A stretch of DNA of 64,000 bases from DATLZU01 sp035573855 (GTDB lineage: Bacteria; Nitrospirota; Nitrospiria; Nitrospirales; Nitrospiraceae). The position numbers and the translations under genes were made by a program. The stretch is from the NCBI GenBank assembly GCA_035573855.1, contig DATLZU010000021.1, positions 248,001 through 312,000 of the forward strand. Direction: 5' to 3'. Below, in pieces: positions 18,348-27,222 of the stretch. The notes under the pieces were generated by a model. It was not told the origin of the DNA. It ran no database searches and saw only the letters and a program-made list of their open reading frames with translations. Each line of letters opens with the position of its first letter. Position 1 is the first letter of the stretch.

Positions 18348-19634
18348 ATGAGCGCTCGGCTGCATAAGATTCTCATCATGGGCTCGGTGGGAAACGTCCT
18401 GGAGTGGTACGACTTTGCCCTCTACGGATACTTCGCTCCGGTTCTTGCGACGCTGTTCTTCCCGGGCGACAGTGCGTTGGCGTCGCTCCTGTCAACGTTC
18501 GGCGTCTTCGCCATTGGATTCTTCGCGCGGCCGCTAGGCGCCGTCCTGTTCGGGCATGTGGGCGATACGTGCAGCCGCAGGACGGCGCTCGTGTGGTCCG
18601 TCATGCTGATGGCGGTGCCGACCTGTCTGCTGGGCCTGTTGCCGACGCACGACGAAATTGGCGTCGCGGCCCCGCTCTTGCTGATCCTTCTGCGCCTGTT
18701 GCAGGGCCTCTCAGTCGGGGGCGAATTTGTTGGATCCATGGCGTTTCTGGTCGAACACGCCCCCGTCGGGCGGCGCGGCTACGCGGGAAGTTGGAGCGAG
18801 TTCAGCGCCCAAGTGGGCATCCTGCTCGGCTCCGGCACAAGCGCGCTCCTCGCCGCGACCCTGTCTCACGAGGCGCTTTACGCCTGGGGCTGGCGCGTAC
18901 CGTTTCTCCTGGGCGTGCTCGTCGCGCTGGTGGCTGTGTACATGCGGACCGGCATCGAAGAGTCGCCGGAGTTTGAACGTCTCAAGAAGACCGAGACGGT
19001 GCCGCGGTTTCCGCTCCTCGAGGTGCTGCGCCACCGGCGAGCCGAACTGGCGCAGGCGGTGGGAATCATCCTGCTCTACGCCGCGTCGTTCTACTTGGTG
19101 TTCGTCTATCTCATCACGTACGAGTCGCGCGTGCTGGCGTATCCGCTTGGCCTCGCCATGGTAAGCAACACCCTCGGGCTCGCGGTCTTTGCGATCCTCG
19201 TGCCCGTCATGGGTGCGCTGTCAGATCGTGTCGGCCGGCGCGCTCCGCTGCTGGTCGGAGCCGCCGGCCTTTTCCTGCTGGCCTATCCGCTGTTCACCCT
19301 GCTGGAACGGCAGACCTTCGCCGCGATCCTCGGCGCTCAACTGACCTTCGCGCTGCTGGTCGCGTGCTATGCCGGTCCGATGTGCGCCACCGTGGCGGAG
19401 CTCTTTCCTCCACAAGGTCGCTACACCGGCCTCTCTGTCGCCTACAACCTGGCGCTGGCATTGTTCGGCGGAACGGTTCCGTTGGTCGCCACCTTTCTGA
19501 TCGAGCGCAGCGGCAGCGTGATGGCGCCCGGTTGGTATCTGCTGGCCTGCGCCGTCGTCTCCGGCGCGACCGTGCTCTATGCCGTGCCGCCGTTCTGGCG
19601 TCGGGAGGTGGTCGAAGCGCCGGTGTCGGAGTGA
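18348..19634 (+). CDS. MFS transporter of the metabolite:H+ symporter (ProP-like) group
   Basis: A 428-residue inner-membrane carrier with 12 predicted helices. The opening (VGNVLEWYDFALYGYFAPVLATLFFP) is the hallmark of the MHS family, which includes ProP, KgtP, CitA and ShiA and imports small organic acids or osmolytes with protons. The loop 2-3 MFS signature appears as GHVGDTCSRRTAL and the second-half counterpart as GALSDRVGRRAPLL. The substrate cannot be read from the sequence. The ATG at 18348 lacks an obvious ribosome binding site; an in-frame ATG at 18378 lies close to the conserved region but would remove the first ten residues. Confidence 0.88.
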   Translation: MSARLHKILIMGSVGNVLEWYDFALYGYFAPVLATLFFPGDSALASLLSTFGVFAIGFFARPLGAVLFGHVGDTCSRRTALVWSVMLMAVPTCLLGLLPTHDEIGVAAPLLLILLRLLQGLSVGGEFVGSMAFLVEHAPVGRRGYAGSWSEFSAQVGILLGSGTSALLAATLSHEALYAWGWRVPFLLGVLVALVAVYMRTGIEESPEFERLKKTETVPRFPLLEVLRHRRAELAQAVGIILLYAASFYLVFVYLITYESRVLAYPLGLAMVSNTLGLAVFAILVPVMGALSDRVGRRAPLLVGAAGLFLLAYPLFTLLERQTFAAILGAQLTFALLVACYAGPMCATVAELFPPQGRYTGLSVAYNLALALFGGTVPLVATFLIERSGSVMAPGWYLLACAVVSGATVLYAVPPFWRREVVEAPVSE

Positions 19635-19657
19635 GCGACTACTGAAGAACGAGGTTG

Positions 19658-19951
19658 TCAGCCGGCCGGCTGCCAGGGTTGGATGGAGGTTGTGGTTCCA
19701 CCCGGGGTCACGAAGGCGCGGACATAATCGCCCTCCTTGAACTCCCCTTTCTGGGTTGCTTCGGTGATCATCAGCCGGACTTCGATCCGTTCGGGATCCT
19801 TGAGCACCAGCACGTAATTGGGGCCGATTTCCTTCACGCGTCCTTCGATGTTTCCTCGAATCGGCCCTTTAAGATCGCTTGTGCTCTCCAGTGCACACCC
19901 TGCGAGGCTGAAGAGCAGGAGAGTCGCCGGCAGCCAGTGTGCAAGTCGCAT
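19658..19951 (-). CDS. Small periplasmic lipoprotein
   Basis: A 97-residue lipoprotein with signal peptide MRLAHWLPATLLLFSLAGC; the lipobox is LAGC with Cys19 as the lipidated residue. The mature part looks like a small beta domain (GRVKEIGPNYVLVLKDPERIEVRLMIT) resembling the OB-like folds of small envelope proteins. GGAGGTGGGG upstream of the ATG gives a strong ribosome binding site. It is convergent with the MFS gene, 23 bases away. The family is unknown. Confidence 0.78.
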   Translation of the reverse strand: MRLAHWLPATLLLFSLAGCALESTSDLKGPIRGNIEGRVKEIGPNYVLVLKDPERIEVRLMITEATQKGEFKEGDYVRAFVTPGGTTTSIQPWQPAG

Positions 19952-20178
19952 GTGTCCCCACCTCCTTGCCGTGATTGCCGTTTTTCATATCGAAATAAGA
20001 TCAAATTCTGCGGGGACAAGAGGGGGCTGACCTTCGCCGATTCGGAACGGGCGCCGCTGCGGCCTGGTGAGTTGAGTCCGCGTTCTGGCAGCCGTAGAAT
20101 TTAAATTCAAAGGGAGCGAAGGCCTTCTCTCCAAGCGCGTGGGCCCGGACCGCGTTGCGGAGCCAAGGAGGTGGGCGT

Positions 20179-20718
20179 ATGGGACGGCGAAGGTCAGGGA
20201 AAGCAAGGTTCTCCTGGCGGCGTGCGCTCAGAATCGGAACGATCAGCCTTGTCGCGGCGGCCAGCGCCAGCGTCGCGAGCGGAACCGGTTCGGTGTTTGA
20301 TCCGTCGCCGGGGGTGAATCTTCGGAACGGATGGCGCATTTTCATGTACGGTGTGACGGCGCAAGGTCGAATCGTCCAAAACAGCCACGGCATGGAGGGA
20401 ATCGGCTGCGCGATGTGTCACGGGGAGGACGGCCGTGGCGGCAGTCTGCACGGCATGTTCGCGCCGAACATCACGTTTGCCTTTCTCAGCGATCCGCGGG
20501 GCTATCGAGACCAGCGCGGCCGGTGGCGACCGGCCTATAATGAGGAATCGGTCAAAGCGGCCATCGTTGCCGGCATTGACGCCGGAGGTAATCCGCTCGA
20601 TCCTGAAATGCCGCGCTGGACGGGCCTGACGGCGAAAGATCTGGAGGACCTGATCGGCTATCTCAAGCGACTGGGCCCGCCGACCGGAGAACAGCGTTTC
20701 GGAGCGGAGGGAATCTAA
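20179..20718 (+). CDS. Exported monoheme cytochrome c
   Basis: A 179-residue protein with a basic N terminus (MGRRRSGKARFSWRRALR) and a hydrophobic signal to about residue 37. It carries one heme-c motif, CAMCH at 77-81, and a likely axial Met in EMPRW near 147. The late DLEDLIGYLKRLG helix is typical of class I cytochromes c. AAGGAGGTG at 20165-20173 places the start at 20179 rather than 20155. The stop is 18 bases before the next gene (PIG-L), so they may be co-transcribed, although no functional link is obvious. It is probably a periplasmic electron carrier. Confidence 0.88.
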   Translation: MGRRRSGKARFSWRRALRIGTISLVAAASASVASGTGSVFDPSPGVNLRNGWRIFMYGVTAQGRIVQNSHGMEGIGCAMCHGEDGRGGSLHGMFAPNITFAFLSDPRGYRDQRGRWRPAYNEESVKAAIVAGIDAGGNPLDPEMPRWTGLTAKDLEDLIGYLKRLGPPTGEQRFGAEGI

Positions 20719-20736
20719 CATGGAAGTGCCCAGGCC

Positions 20737-21396
20737 GTGAGCCGCAATATTCTCATCGTTAGCGCCCATCCCGACGATATGGAAATCGGCATGGGTGGGA
20801 CGGTCGCGAGGCTGGCCTTGGAAAAATCGACCATCACGTCGGTTGTCGTGACCAATGGCGGACGGGCGTCGAATCCGTTCGGCTGGACCGAACAGCGGAT
20901 GGCCGAGGTGCGACGGGAGGAGGCCCTGCGGGCGGCTCGTATCCTCGGTGTGAAGAATGTGCGGTTCCTTGACGAGCCAGACGAGGCCAATGAGATTGAT
21001 ATCAACTCGGCCAGCCAGACCCTTCAGGGCATTCTTGCGCAAGTGAGGCCGGACGAAGTCTATACGCTGCATCCGGACCAGGATCGGCATCCCGCGCATC
21101 GGTTAACCGGCAGACTGGTCTGCGAAAGCCTTAGGGAGATTGGCTGCAGGCCAAGCGGCGGCCTCTGGGCCTACGAAGTCTGGGGACCGTTCGCGACGTG
21201 GGACCGCCTTGAATATATCGACGCCACCGTAGCGAAGAAGATGCTGGCCATTGCCGAGCATCAGAGCCAGATCGCGACCATTCCCTATGGAGAAGGTGTC
21301 CTGGGATTGAACCGCTGGCGCGCCGTGTTTGCTGATCCCAAAGCCAGCGCCCCGGCCGGCGCCTATGCGGAGGTCTTTCTCAGGGTCACGTTCTGA
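20737..21396 (+). CDS. PIG-L / LmbE-family zinc deacetylase
   Basis: A 219-residue hydrolase of the GlcNAc-PI de-N-acetylase family, which includes BshB of bacillithiol synthesis and MshB. The zinc-binding and catalytic motif is AHPDDMEIGMGGT (about 10-22), and a second His cluster HPDQDRHPAHR lies around 113-123, followed by the usual EHQSQ segment. The start is GTG. The length and the SAHPDDMEIGMGG sequence are closest to BshB1-type N-acetylglucosaminyl-malate deacetylases; that substrate is an inference and no bshA or bshC is visible nearby. Confidence 0.88.
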   Translation: MSRNILIVSAHPDDMEIGMGGTVARLALEKSTITSVVVTNGGRASNPFGWTEQRMAEVRREEALRAARILGVKNVRFLDEPDEANEIDINSASQTLQGILAQVRPDEVYTLHPDQDRHPAHRLTGRLVCESLREIGCRPSGGLWAYEVWGPFATWDRLEYIDATVAKKMLAIAEHQSQIATIPYGEGVLGLNRWRAVFADPKASAPAGAYAEVFLRVTF

Positions 21397-21567
21397 CTTC
21401 GAAGAAGGCACTATTCTACGCGAACCCATCAGGGGTTGGCGGTTCATTCGGGAGATGCGCGTGAGGGCTATCACTGGCCGGGGACCTGCGCGTTGTCTGG
21501 TCGGATGGTGTGGTTCGATTGTCTGAGGGCCGATTATTTTTTCAAACAGAGGGAGGAGACCCTGACG

Positions 21568-21972
21568 ATGAATTTGACGACCACTTTCATCGGCGTCTTT
21601 TGTGGCATTGTCTTAGTCGCCTGGCACAGCCTGGCTGCGGAACCGTCTGAAGTGGAGACGTTCGTGAACGCCCGCGTCGAGATCGGCGAGATGATGATGA
21701 AGTATTTCCAGGACGGCGAGCGGTTCGGGGAAAGTCAGCGTCCGTCGTCTGAGCGCATGCGCGAGATAGGTGCGGATATCCATGCGAAGCTCACCACGCT
21801 TTTGGCGAAGTATGGACTGACGGTCGAAGAGTACCGGCGCCGCAGTGCGGAGGTGTTCGCCGATGACGCGGCGGTCAAGCAGTATCTCGATCAACATCCG
21901 GACTTGAAGCGGCGGTATGAAGCGCTGCCGCTAGATCGGATGGGACGCGGTGGCAGCGGGAGGGGATACTGA
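21568..21972 (+). CDS. Exported helical protein, unknown
   Basis: A 134-residue periplasmic protein with a signal peptide ending near WHSLAAEP. The mature part is mostly helical and charged (EIGEMMMKYFQDGERFGE), with a QHPDLKRRYEALPLDRMGRGG tail. The composition and helix pattern resemble small DUF4168/Spy-like periplasmic proteins, but the family is not certain. GGGAGGAG lies just upstream of the ATG, which rules out the longer frame from 21436. Confidence 0.7.
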   Translation: MNLTTTFIGVFCGIVLVAWHSLAAEPSEVETFVNARVEIGEMMMKYFQDGERFGESQRPSSERMREIGADIHAKLTTLLAKYGLTVEEYRRRSAEVFADDAAVKQYLDQHPDLKRRYEALPLDRMGRGGSGRGY

Positions 21973-22177
21973 GCGGCAGCCGGCCTTTTGGGTACCCTCG
22001 CCCTTTAGGCTGCCCAGCAGCATGACAATCCTGGCTACGGTGAGAGGCTAGGGGCTTGAGGTGAAGAGGAGGCTCGATGGTCGAAAAACATGCCGAAAAG
22101 CTTTGTGGAATGCGACAGCCGGTGGAGAGTGGGCCGACCGAACCGGGTCTTGTGGGGTATGGCCCAGACAGCGCTAG

Positions 22178-22342
22178 TTATGCCGCATCGGGCAGATCCG
22201 TTCGCGTGGTTGCTGATTCCTGAGCCTCCGGTTTCGCGCCGGCCTGCGACGACAAATAGGAGGCGCCCATCACGATCAGCGTCACCAGGACAATAAACAA
22301 AGCCGTGCTGTCCATGATAGAGCCGAGCACATCCTCGCTCAT
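22178..22342 (-). CDS. Small single-pass membrane protein (54 residues)
   Basis: A short gene reading MSEDVLGSIMDSTALFIVLV at its N terminus, with one membrane helix (about 12-30, TALFIVLVTLIVMGASYL) and a polar C-terminal tail ending LPDAA. AAAGGAGGTGACC precedes the ATG at 22342, a strong ribosome binding site. It follows the 136-residue exported protein gene on the same strand after 100 bases, so the two probably form an operon. The size and topology fit an accessory subunit of a membrane complex; this is inference only. Confidence 0.65.
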   Translation of the reverse strand: MSEDVLGSIMDSTALFIVLVTLIVMGASYLSSQAGAKPEAQESATTRTDLPDAA

Positions 22343-22442
22343 CTGCCGGTCACCTCCTTTCTCTGCTGCGGCGAGCGGTGGGGACGGTCGCCGCCACCGC
22401 TTCAGCCGCGTTTCAAGCGAGACGCTTGTGCCTGTCCTGTGC

Positions 22443-22853
22443 TTACGCAGCCGGTTTCACCGGGGCCGTGTTTTTGATGAACGCGATGATCGGGTTAATA
22501 TCCTCGCGCGAGTAATAATTTTTCCTCACACCGACTTCCAGCACTTCTATCGCTTCGCGCACCAGTTCGGAAGCCAACGTCTCGTTTTTGTCATTGTGGG
22601 CTTTTGCGGCACGGTCGAGGAGGCGAAGCACAGAAGCTTGCGGTGTTCGAGGATCGTTGAGAAACACGGCCCGATATTCCTTCTTGTTCAACTCTTGCTC
22701 AATCTGCTTGACCCATAGTGCCTGGTAGCTGTCGTCTCCGGCAACCCACCCGATCCAATCGGCGGCCCAGGTGTACGATGGAATCAGTGGCGATACAGCG
22801 CTCACCAGGGTCAATCCGCCGAAAATTGCCACCGCCAGAATGGCTTTCGACAT
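22443..22853 (-). CDS. Exported helical protein, unknown
   Basis: A 136-residue protein with a signal peptide (about 1-30, MSKAILAVAIFGGLTLVSAV). The helical mature domain has conserved-looking segments (LWVKQIEQELNKKEYRAVFL, VREAIEVLEVGVRKNYYSRE). AAAGGAGGG precedes the ATG and a candidate sigma-70 promoter lies about 80 bases upstream. The gene heads a two-gene unit with the 54-residue membrane protein. I do not recognise the family. Confidence 0.72.
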   Translation of the reverse strand: MSKAILAVAIFGGLTLVSAVSPLIPSYTWAADWIGWVAGDDSYQALWVKQIEQELNKKEYRAVFLNDPRTPQASVLRLLDRAAKAHNDKNETLASELVREAIEVLEVGVRKNYYSREDINPIIAFIKNTAPVKPAA

Positions 22854-22934
22854 ACGTATCCCTCCTTTCTCCGCGACCGTTTCTCACCGTCCAGCGCCGG
22901 CTGATGGCGAGAAACTGATGCAAGGTCAGCATTA

Positions 22935-22962
22935 GGTATAAATACCCTGTAGACAAAGTCAA
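22935..22962 (-). promoter_or_regulatory. Candidate sigma-70 promoter
   Basis: Read on the minus strand, TTGACT (22962-22957) is followed after 16 bases by TATACC (22940-22935). It lies about 80 bases before the 136-residue exported protein gene and is the best promoter match in this intergenic region (22854-23222). Confidence 0.45.
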
Positions 22963-23222
22963 GGCACGGCGCCCGGACTTGTCCTCTATGGTCGGCTGGA
23001 CCGCCCGGTTGACAAGGCAGACAAGAGTGTTACCACAAATTATCCCGTATAAGGTTTCGACATGTGCCTCGTCGGACGCCAGTGCGATGCGGCGGTCAAC
23101 GAGAGGCAGGCGTTCCGGTCTGAGGCGAATCGCAAGCCATGCGGTTCGCCTAGCCCGAGACGGATTGTCCGGGATCCGAAAGCAGATGCGTTGCCATGAA
23201 GAAAGGAGGAGGTGCGAAGATC

Positions 23223-23984
23223 ATGCGGATGTCGAGAACGTTTTTGATCGTCGCCTTGCTATCCGCTACGGTCAGTCTCGTGGGTTTTCGAGGGGATGTA
23301 ACGCAGCTGAGTGACCAGCAAATTGAAGCGGCGATTCTGCAACGGTTGGCCATGGATGGGCGGCTTGTCGATGCCAAAAGTATCACGGTCAAGGTGGAAC
23401 AAGGCGCGGTGACGCTTGGCGGGACGGTCATGAACCTGGACGACAAATTGCTGGCCGAAGAGATCGTCAGCGGCACGATGGTCGGCATCAGATCCTTAAA
23501 GAATGAGATCACGGTCGTGCGGCCTTCGACGAAGGACGACGATATCCGAAAAGCGGTGGAAGCCGCGCTTCGATCGGTGCCGGCGTTGCACGAAAGCAAG
23601 CTGAACAAGATCGCGGTGCTCGTCCACGAAGGCGATGTGGTGCTGAAAGGCACGGTAGAAAAGCCACTGCACAGCCGCGTGGCCCAAAGGGCGGCGGAGG
23701 CCGTCCGCGGTGTCGTCTCCGTGGCGAACTTGCTGAAAGTGGTCGGGAAACCGAGGCCCGATCATGCGATCGAGAAGGATGTCGTGGCGTATCTTCAGTG
23801 GGCTCCCTATGCTGACTTGGACCGGATCGAGTATAAGGTCGAAGATGGTGTCGTGAAGCTCAAGGGGACGGTCCAGCACTTAGCGGACAAGTACGCGCTG
23901 GCCAACGATATCGAAAAAATCCAAGGAGTGACCGGAGTGGACGTCTCTCAGGTGGTGGTGACCAAGGTTCAGCAGAAAGGATGA
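23223..23984 (+). CDS. Three-BON-domain periplasmic protein
   Basis: A 253-residue protein with an N-terminal hydrophobic export segment (about 3-20) and three BON domains at about 28-95, 100-170 and 178-250. Each has the alpha-beta pattern V-x-V-x2-G-x-V-x-L-x-G-x-V (for example KVEQGAVTLGGTV, HEGDVVLKGTVE, EDGVVKLKGTV). BON proteins such as OsmY and DolP bind phospholipids or protect the envelope. The apparent ATG at 23196 is itself part of the ribosome binding site (AAGAAAGGAGGAGG), so 23223 is the likely start. No lipobox Cys is present, so it is soluble or N-terminally anchored. Confidence 0.85.
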   Translation: MRMSRTFLIVALLSATVSLVGFRGDVTQLSDQQIEAAILQRLAMDGRLVDAKSITVKVEQGAVTLGGTVMNLDDKLLAEEIVSGTMVGIRSLKNEITVVRPSTKDDDIRKAVEAALRSVPALHESKLNKIAVLVHEGDVVLKGTVEKPLHSRVAQRAAEAVRGVVSVANLLKVVGKPRPDHAIEKDVVAYLQWAPYADLDRIEYKVEDGVVKLKGTVQHLADKYALANDIEKIQGVTGVDVSQVVVTKVQQKG

Positions 23985-24023
23985 GAATAGTGCCGGTGTC
24001 GTCCGCGACTGGATGCGAGGTGG

Positions 24024-24395
24024 TCACCGTCCGCCCCACAGCCGTTCGCGGAGACTCATGGCGCACCGTGCCCAGTAGTGGCCTATTTCCTGGAGGAATG
24101 CGCTCACCGCATCGGTTCCCGCAAGGGCGATGCGGTGCATGCGCACGAGGATTCGTCTCGTCGCTGCCTCCATGGTCCGAAGGACGAGCAGCGTGGAAAG
24201 CGCTCCGTTCTGGTGAGCTTCTAAAATGAAGTCCCACAATGACGGTTGCTCCGCGGCGTAACGCTTCTGGTGCTTCATGCAGCGGTCGCACAGGATCATG
24301 TATTTGCCGAGTGGAAGGAGCCGGATATAAAAAGCCCGATGGGAAGCGTCTGCCGTGATGCTGCAGCAACTGCACGAGTAACCACCGAAACCCAT
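24024..24395 (-). CDS. Cysteine-containing hypothetical protein
   Basis: A 123-residue frame opening MGFGGYSCSCCS and containing CDRCMKHQK around 36-44. The two Cys groups could bind a metal. The rest is helical (ATRRILVRMHRIALAGTDAV). The ribosome binding site is weak (AGGCGGGA). The protein composition looks more natural than that of the overlapping frames, and no gene on the other strand covers the same region, so I accept it with reservation. Confidence 0.45.
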   Translation of the reverse strand: MGFGGYSCSCCSITADASHRAFYIRLLPLGKYMILCDRCMKHQKRYAAEQPSLWDFILEAHQNGALSTLLVLRTMEAATRRILVRMHRIALAGTDAVSAFLQEIGHYWARCAMSLRERLWGGR

Positions 24396-24671
24396 AGTGT
24401 CCCGCCTACGAGCCGTTCAGACATCCCGAGCCGTGCTTCTCGAAGCCGTGAACGGCCGTTCTTCGTCTGCCATTAAACACCCACCCTCGCCGCGTTTCCA
24501 CGTGGGAAAACCACGTGGGATGGACTACAGAGGCTCTGAGGTCGCCGACCTTGCTTCCGGTGAGAGCCAAGAACGATCGCCTGCCATCACGAGGTCCGAC
24601 GACGGAAACATCCTCCGTTGCAAAGAAGGCATTGGTTCCACGGTTCGATTCCGCTAGACTCGCAGTTGACC

Positions 24672-25364
24672 ATGGAGCCAAGCGAAACCCAAACGAGCCG
24701 GTTGGCGTTCGTCTTCGATCTAGACGGGACGTTGGTGGACAGCGTCTACCAGCATGTTCTGGCATGGCGGGAGGCCTTTCAGGCCGTCGGGATCGAGCTG
24801 GCCGTCTGGCGCATTCACCGGCAGATCGGTATGAGCGGCGGGCTGCTCCTCCATGCGCTGCTGCGAGAGATCGGACGGTCGGTGACGCAGGACGAGGTCG
24901 AGCGGATCCAGCGGCGGCACGCGGAGGCCTATGCGCGGCAGGTCGGGTCGATTCGTCCGCTTCCGGGCGTGCGCGAGCTGCTCGATACTCTGTCGCAGCA
25001 TGACGTGCCGTTTGCGATCGCGACGAGCGGGCGCATGGAAAGCGCGGGGAAGGCTCTGACGCTCCTGAACCTCGACGCTCGCGTGCCCGTAGTCACCCGC
25101 GATCAGGTCCTGCACGCGAAACCGGATCCGGACGTCTTCATCGCCGCGGCGCGACGCCTCGGCGTTCCCGTCAATCACTGCGTGGTGGTCGGAGACAGCG
25201 TCTGGGATATGCTCGCCGCTCGCCGGGCTTGGGCCTTGGGAGTAGGTCTTTTGTCAGGGGGCTATGGGCAGGACGAACTGGAACGTGCGGGCGCTTATCG
25301 GGTGTACCAAGATCCGGCCGACCTTCTGCGCCATCTGGATGAAGTCGGGGTGCGGCTGGCCTGA
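24672..25364 (+). CDS. HAD-superfamily phosphatase
   Basis: A 230-residue hydrolase of the haloacid dehalogenase superfamily, subfamily IA (beta-phosphoglucomutase / phosphoglycolate phosphatase-like). Motif I is DLDGTLVDS at about 15-23, motif II is TSG near 118, motif III Lys lies in AKPDPDVF and motif IV is GDSVWDM. A cap domain of about 65 residues follows motif I. The likely substrate is a small phosphorylated metabolite that cannot be specified. The ATG at 24672 is preferred over 24618, whose extra 18 residues look non-coding. Confidence 0.87.
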   Translation: MEPSETQTSRLAFVFDLDGTLVDSVYQHVLAWREAFQAVGIELAVWRIHRQIGMSGGLLLHALLREIGRSVTQDEVERIQRRHAEAYARQVGSIRPLPGVRELLDTLSQHDVPFAIATSGRMESAGKALTLLNLDARVPVVTRDQVLHAKPDPDVFIAAARRLGVPVNHCVVVGDSVWDMLAARRAWALGVGLLSGGYGQDELERAGAYRVYQDPADLLRHLDEVGVRLA

Positions 25365-25445
25365 GAGTTGGGGACAGTGCGGCCCGCACCGAGTGGCTAC
25401 GGATGACACGGCGGAAGGAGGGAGATACTCCCCGGAGTTCCGCTT

Positions 25446-25865
25446 CTAAGACGATGAAGAATCCTCCGTCCGGCGAAGTTTGGCGAACGGACAATGCGGG
25501 TTGTCGCGGGTTGCCTGCGCACAGGCCTCCAAGGCTTGCAGATAGCGGTCGTCCTGCAAGCGTTGGGCGTCTCGCTTTAAGAGGGTCTGAACACGACCGA
25601 GGACGGCTTGACGGGAAAGCGCGGAAGGAGTTCCTGCGCGTGACGGAACAGCGGTCTGGTGCGGACCGGTGGCATAGGGAACGTGACCAGTCAGAACAAA
25701 GTCTTCCTCCAAGAGCTGAGCGATCGGGCAGTGTGGTTCTCCGCTTGACACGTTTACGATGCAATCCGTGAGGGCTTGTGCGAAGGCATGGTCGCCGTGC
25801 TCCTCGGCCCATGCCCGAAGACGGTCACGGAGATGAAGAAACTTTATGTGTGGATTCTCGCCCAT
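25446..25865 (-). CDS. Hypothetical soluble protein
   Basis: A 139-residue, mostly helical protein with two similar short segments: EPHCPIAQL near 45 and NPHCPFAKL near 127, both containing a PHCP motif after a helix. This suggests an internal duplication or a metal/heme-binding pair. Upstream GGAGG lies seven bases before the ATG at 25865, so the longer frame to 26126 is not used. The family was not recognised. It is convergent with the HAD gene. Confidence 0.62.
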   Translation of the reverse strand: MGENPHIKFLHLRDRLRAWAEEHGDHAFAQALTDCIVNVSSGEPHCPIAQLLEEDFVLTGHVPYATGPHQTAVPSRAGTPSALSRQAVLGRVQTLLKRDAQRLQDDRYLQALEACAQATRDNPHCPFAKLRRTEDSSSS

Positions 25866-26028
25866 GTGTTGTCCTCCGGCAGTGGCTGGTTGAAGTCTAC
25901 CGCGAACCGCGCGGCTGTCAAGGATTCGTGCAAGCTTCATGCTTTTCTTTAAGGAATGATTTTTCAGAAACAGGAGCGTCTGTTCATAACAGAAAGATGA
26001 CGAATGCGTCGGAAAGGAGGGATTCCGT

Positions 26029-26409
26029 ATGAGGTGCGCAGCTCTCTCGGCGATTGGGGGACTCGCGCTTCTGCTCTCAACCACAGTGGCGCTGGGCCAG
26101 AGTCCGCATCTGGTCGACGCCGTCACCCATACTCAAGCAGCGATTGCGCAAGGCAAGCAAGGATATCCAGACGCGCTCGTGGCACAGGCGCGCGAGGCGC
26201 TTAAACATGCGGAGGCGGCGAACAAGGAAGTGCCAGGTTCGCATCTGGATGAGGGTATCCGCTGGTTGAAGCAGGCGATTGAGCAGGGTCGGCAAGGGCA
26301 GGCGGAAGTGGCGACTCAAGCAGCGGAGCGCGCGCTCGCGCAGTTGTCCGCGAGCGGTCCGCCTTCGGCTCGGTCCGCGCAGTCCCCGCAGGAAGAAGGC
26401 GGATATTAG
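26029..26409 (+). CDS. SmbP-like periplasmic protein with reduced histidine content
   Basis: A 126-residue exported protein with a signal peptide ending at about ALGQ (23-24). The mature sequence follows the repeat pattern of SmbP, the small metal-binding protein of Nitrosomonas europaea: HLVDAVTHTQAAIAQGKQG, ALVAQAREALKHAEAANKE, HLDEGIRWLKQAIEQGRQG and AEVATQAAERALAQL. In SmbP these helices carry many His residues that bind Cu or Ni. Here only four His remain in the repeat region, and positions that should be His are often Gln or Arg. GAAAGGAGGG precedes the ATG. The fold assignment is confident, retained metal binding is doubtful. Confidence 0.8.
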   Translation: MRCAALSAIGGLALLLSTTVALGQSPHLVDAVTHTQAAIAQGKQGYPDALVAQAREALKHAEAANKEVPGSHLDEGIRWLKQAIEQGRQGQAEVATQAAERALAQLSASGPPSARSAQSPQEEGGY

Positions 26410-26470
26410 CTCTGCAGCGGACAAGGCAATGGAGTCACCGAAAGGGCCAAACCGCTTCGCGCGATTCGGA

Positions 26471-26887
26471 TCATGGGCTGGAAACGGCGGTCACGATGCG
26501 TAGCCCTCCGGGTGTTGGTGGAGGCGCTAACGCGGCAGGCGGTTGTTCCGGGGGAGGTGGGGGCGGCGGTGAGGCGGTAGGCGGGGTGTAGGTCGCGACG
26601 TTGCTTTCGCCGGATTCATTGCCCGCGGTGTCGTAGGCGGTGACGACATAATACTGTACAACGGCCGGCGTGCCAATATTAAAAGAGGTCGTGGTTCGGC
26701 CGACGGTGGCCAGCAGCGCCGAGCCTGGCGATCTTTTGGTGCACGGCAGTTGGCTGCAACGATAGATGTTGTACCCGGCCAGGTCCGGCTCGCTGTTGGC
26801 GTTCCAGAGCAAGGTCGCGGTTGAACCGATGGCAGGCCAGAAAACCGTCACCAACACCGCCATGAGCACCAGTTTGCGAGACGCCAT
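26471..26887 (-). CDS. Exported fibronectin type III-like protein
   Basis: A 138-residue protein with a signal peptide ending near GSTA. One fibronectin type III-like domain follows (LLWNANSEPDLAGYNIYR near the start, YYVVTAYDTAGNESGESN near 95). A proline-rich tail (PPPPPPPEQPP) and a short C terminus complete it. Such small extracellular domains typically mediate binding to carbohydrate or protein. The two Cys in RCSQLPC could form a disulfide. A start at 26887 is used because the signal peptide begins there; the frame continues upstream to 26983 with no export signal. Confidence 0.72.
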   Translation of the reverse strand: MASRKLVLMAVLVTVFWPAIGSTATLLWNANSEPDLAGYNIYRCSQLPCTKRSPGSALLATVGRTTTSFNIGTPAVVQYYVVTAYDTAGNESGESNVATYTPPTASPPPPPPPEQPPAALAPPPTPGGLRIVTAVSSP

Positions 26888-27222
26888 TGCGAGATGTTCC
26901 CAACGAGTTGTTCCTGTTGCAACACCTGGGCCGTAGAATCTGCGGACGAGAGCGTGGCGGTTCGGCGTAGACAATCGAGACATGCTCGCTGGAATGCTGG
27001 CCTGACTGGCGAGCGGATGTAGGGTTTGAGCAGCAACCTTGGCCGATGCCCAACCGGGAATGCTCGCTCAGGCCTGAATCTCCGACCCTTTGGGTCGTGG
27101 ATGGTCCGCCCTACAGTTTAGACAGTCTTGCGGAAAGATTGTTCGGAGATGGGCCAGCCAAACACGGGCCGCGGCGGTATCGGTCCGGCCGGCGTTCGCG
27201 GGTGGTCGGATCAGGGCTCGCC

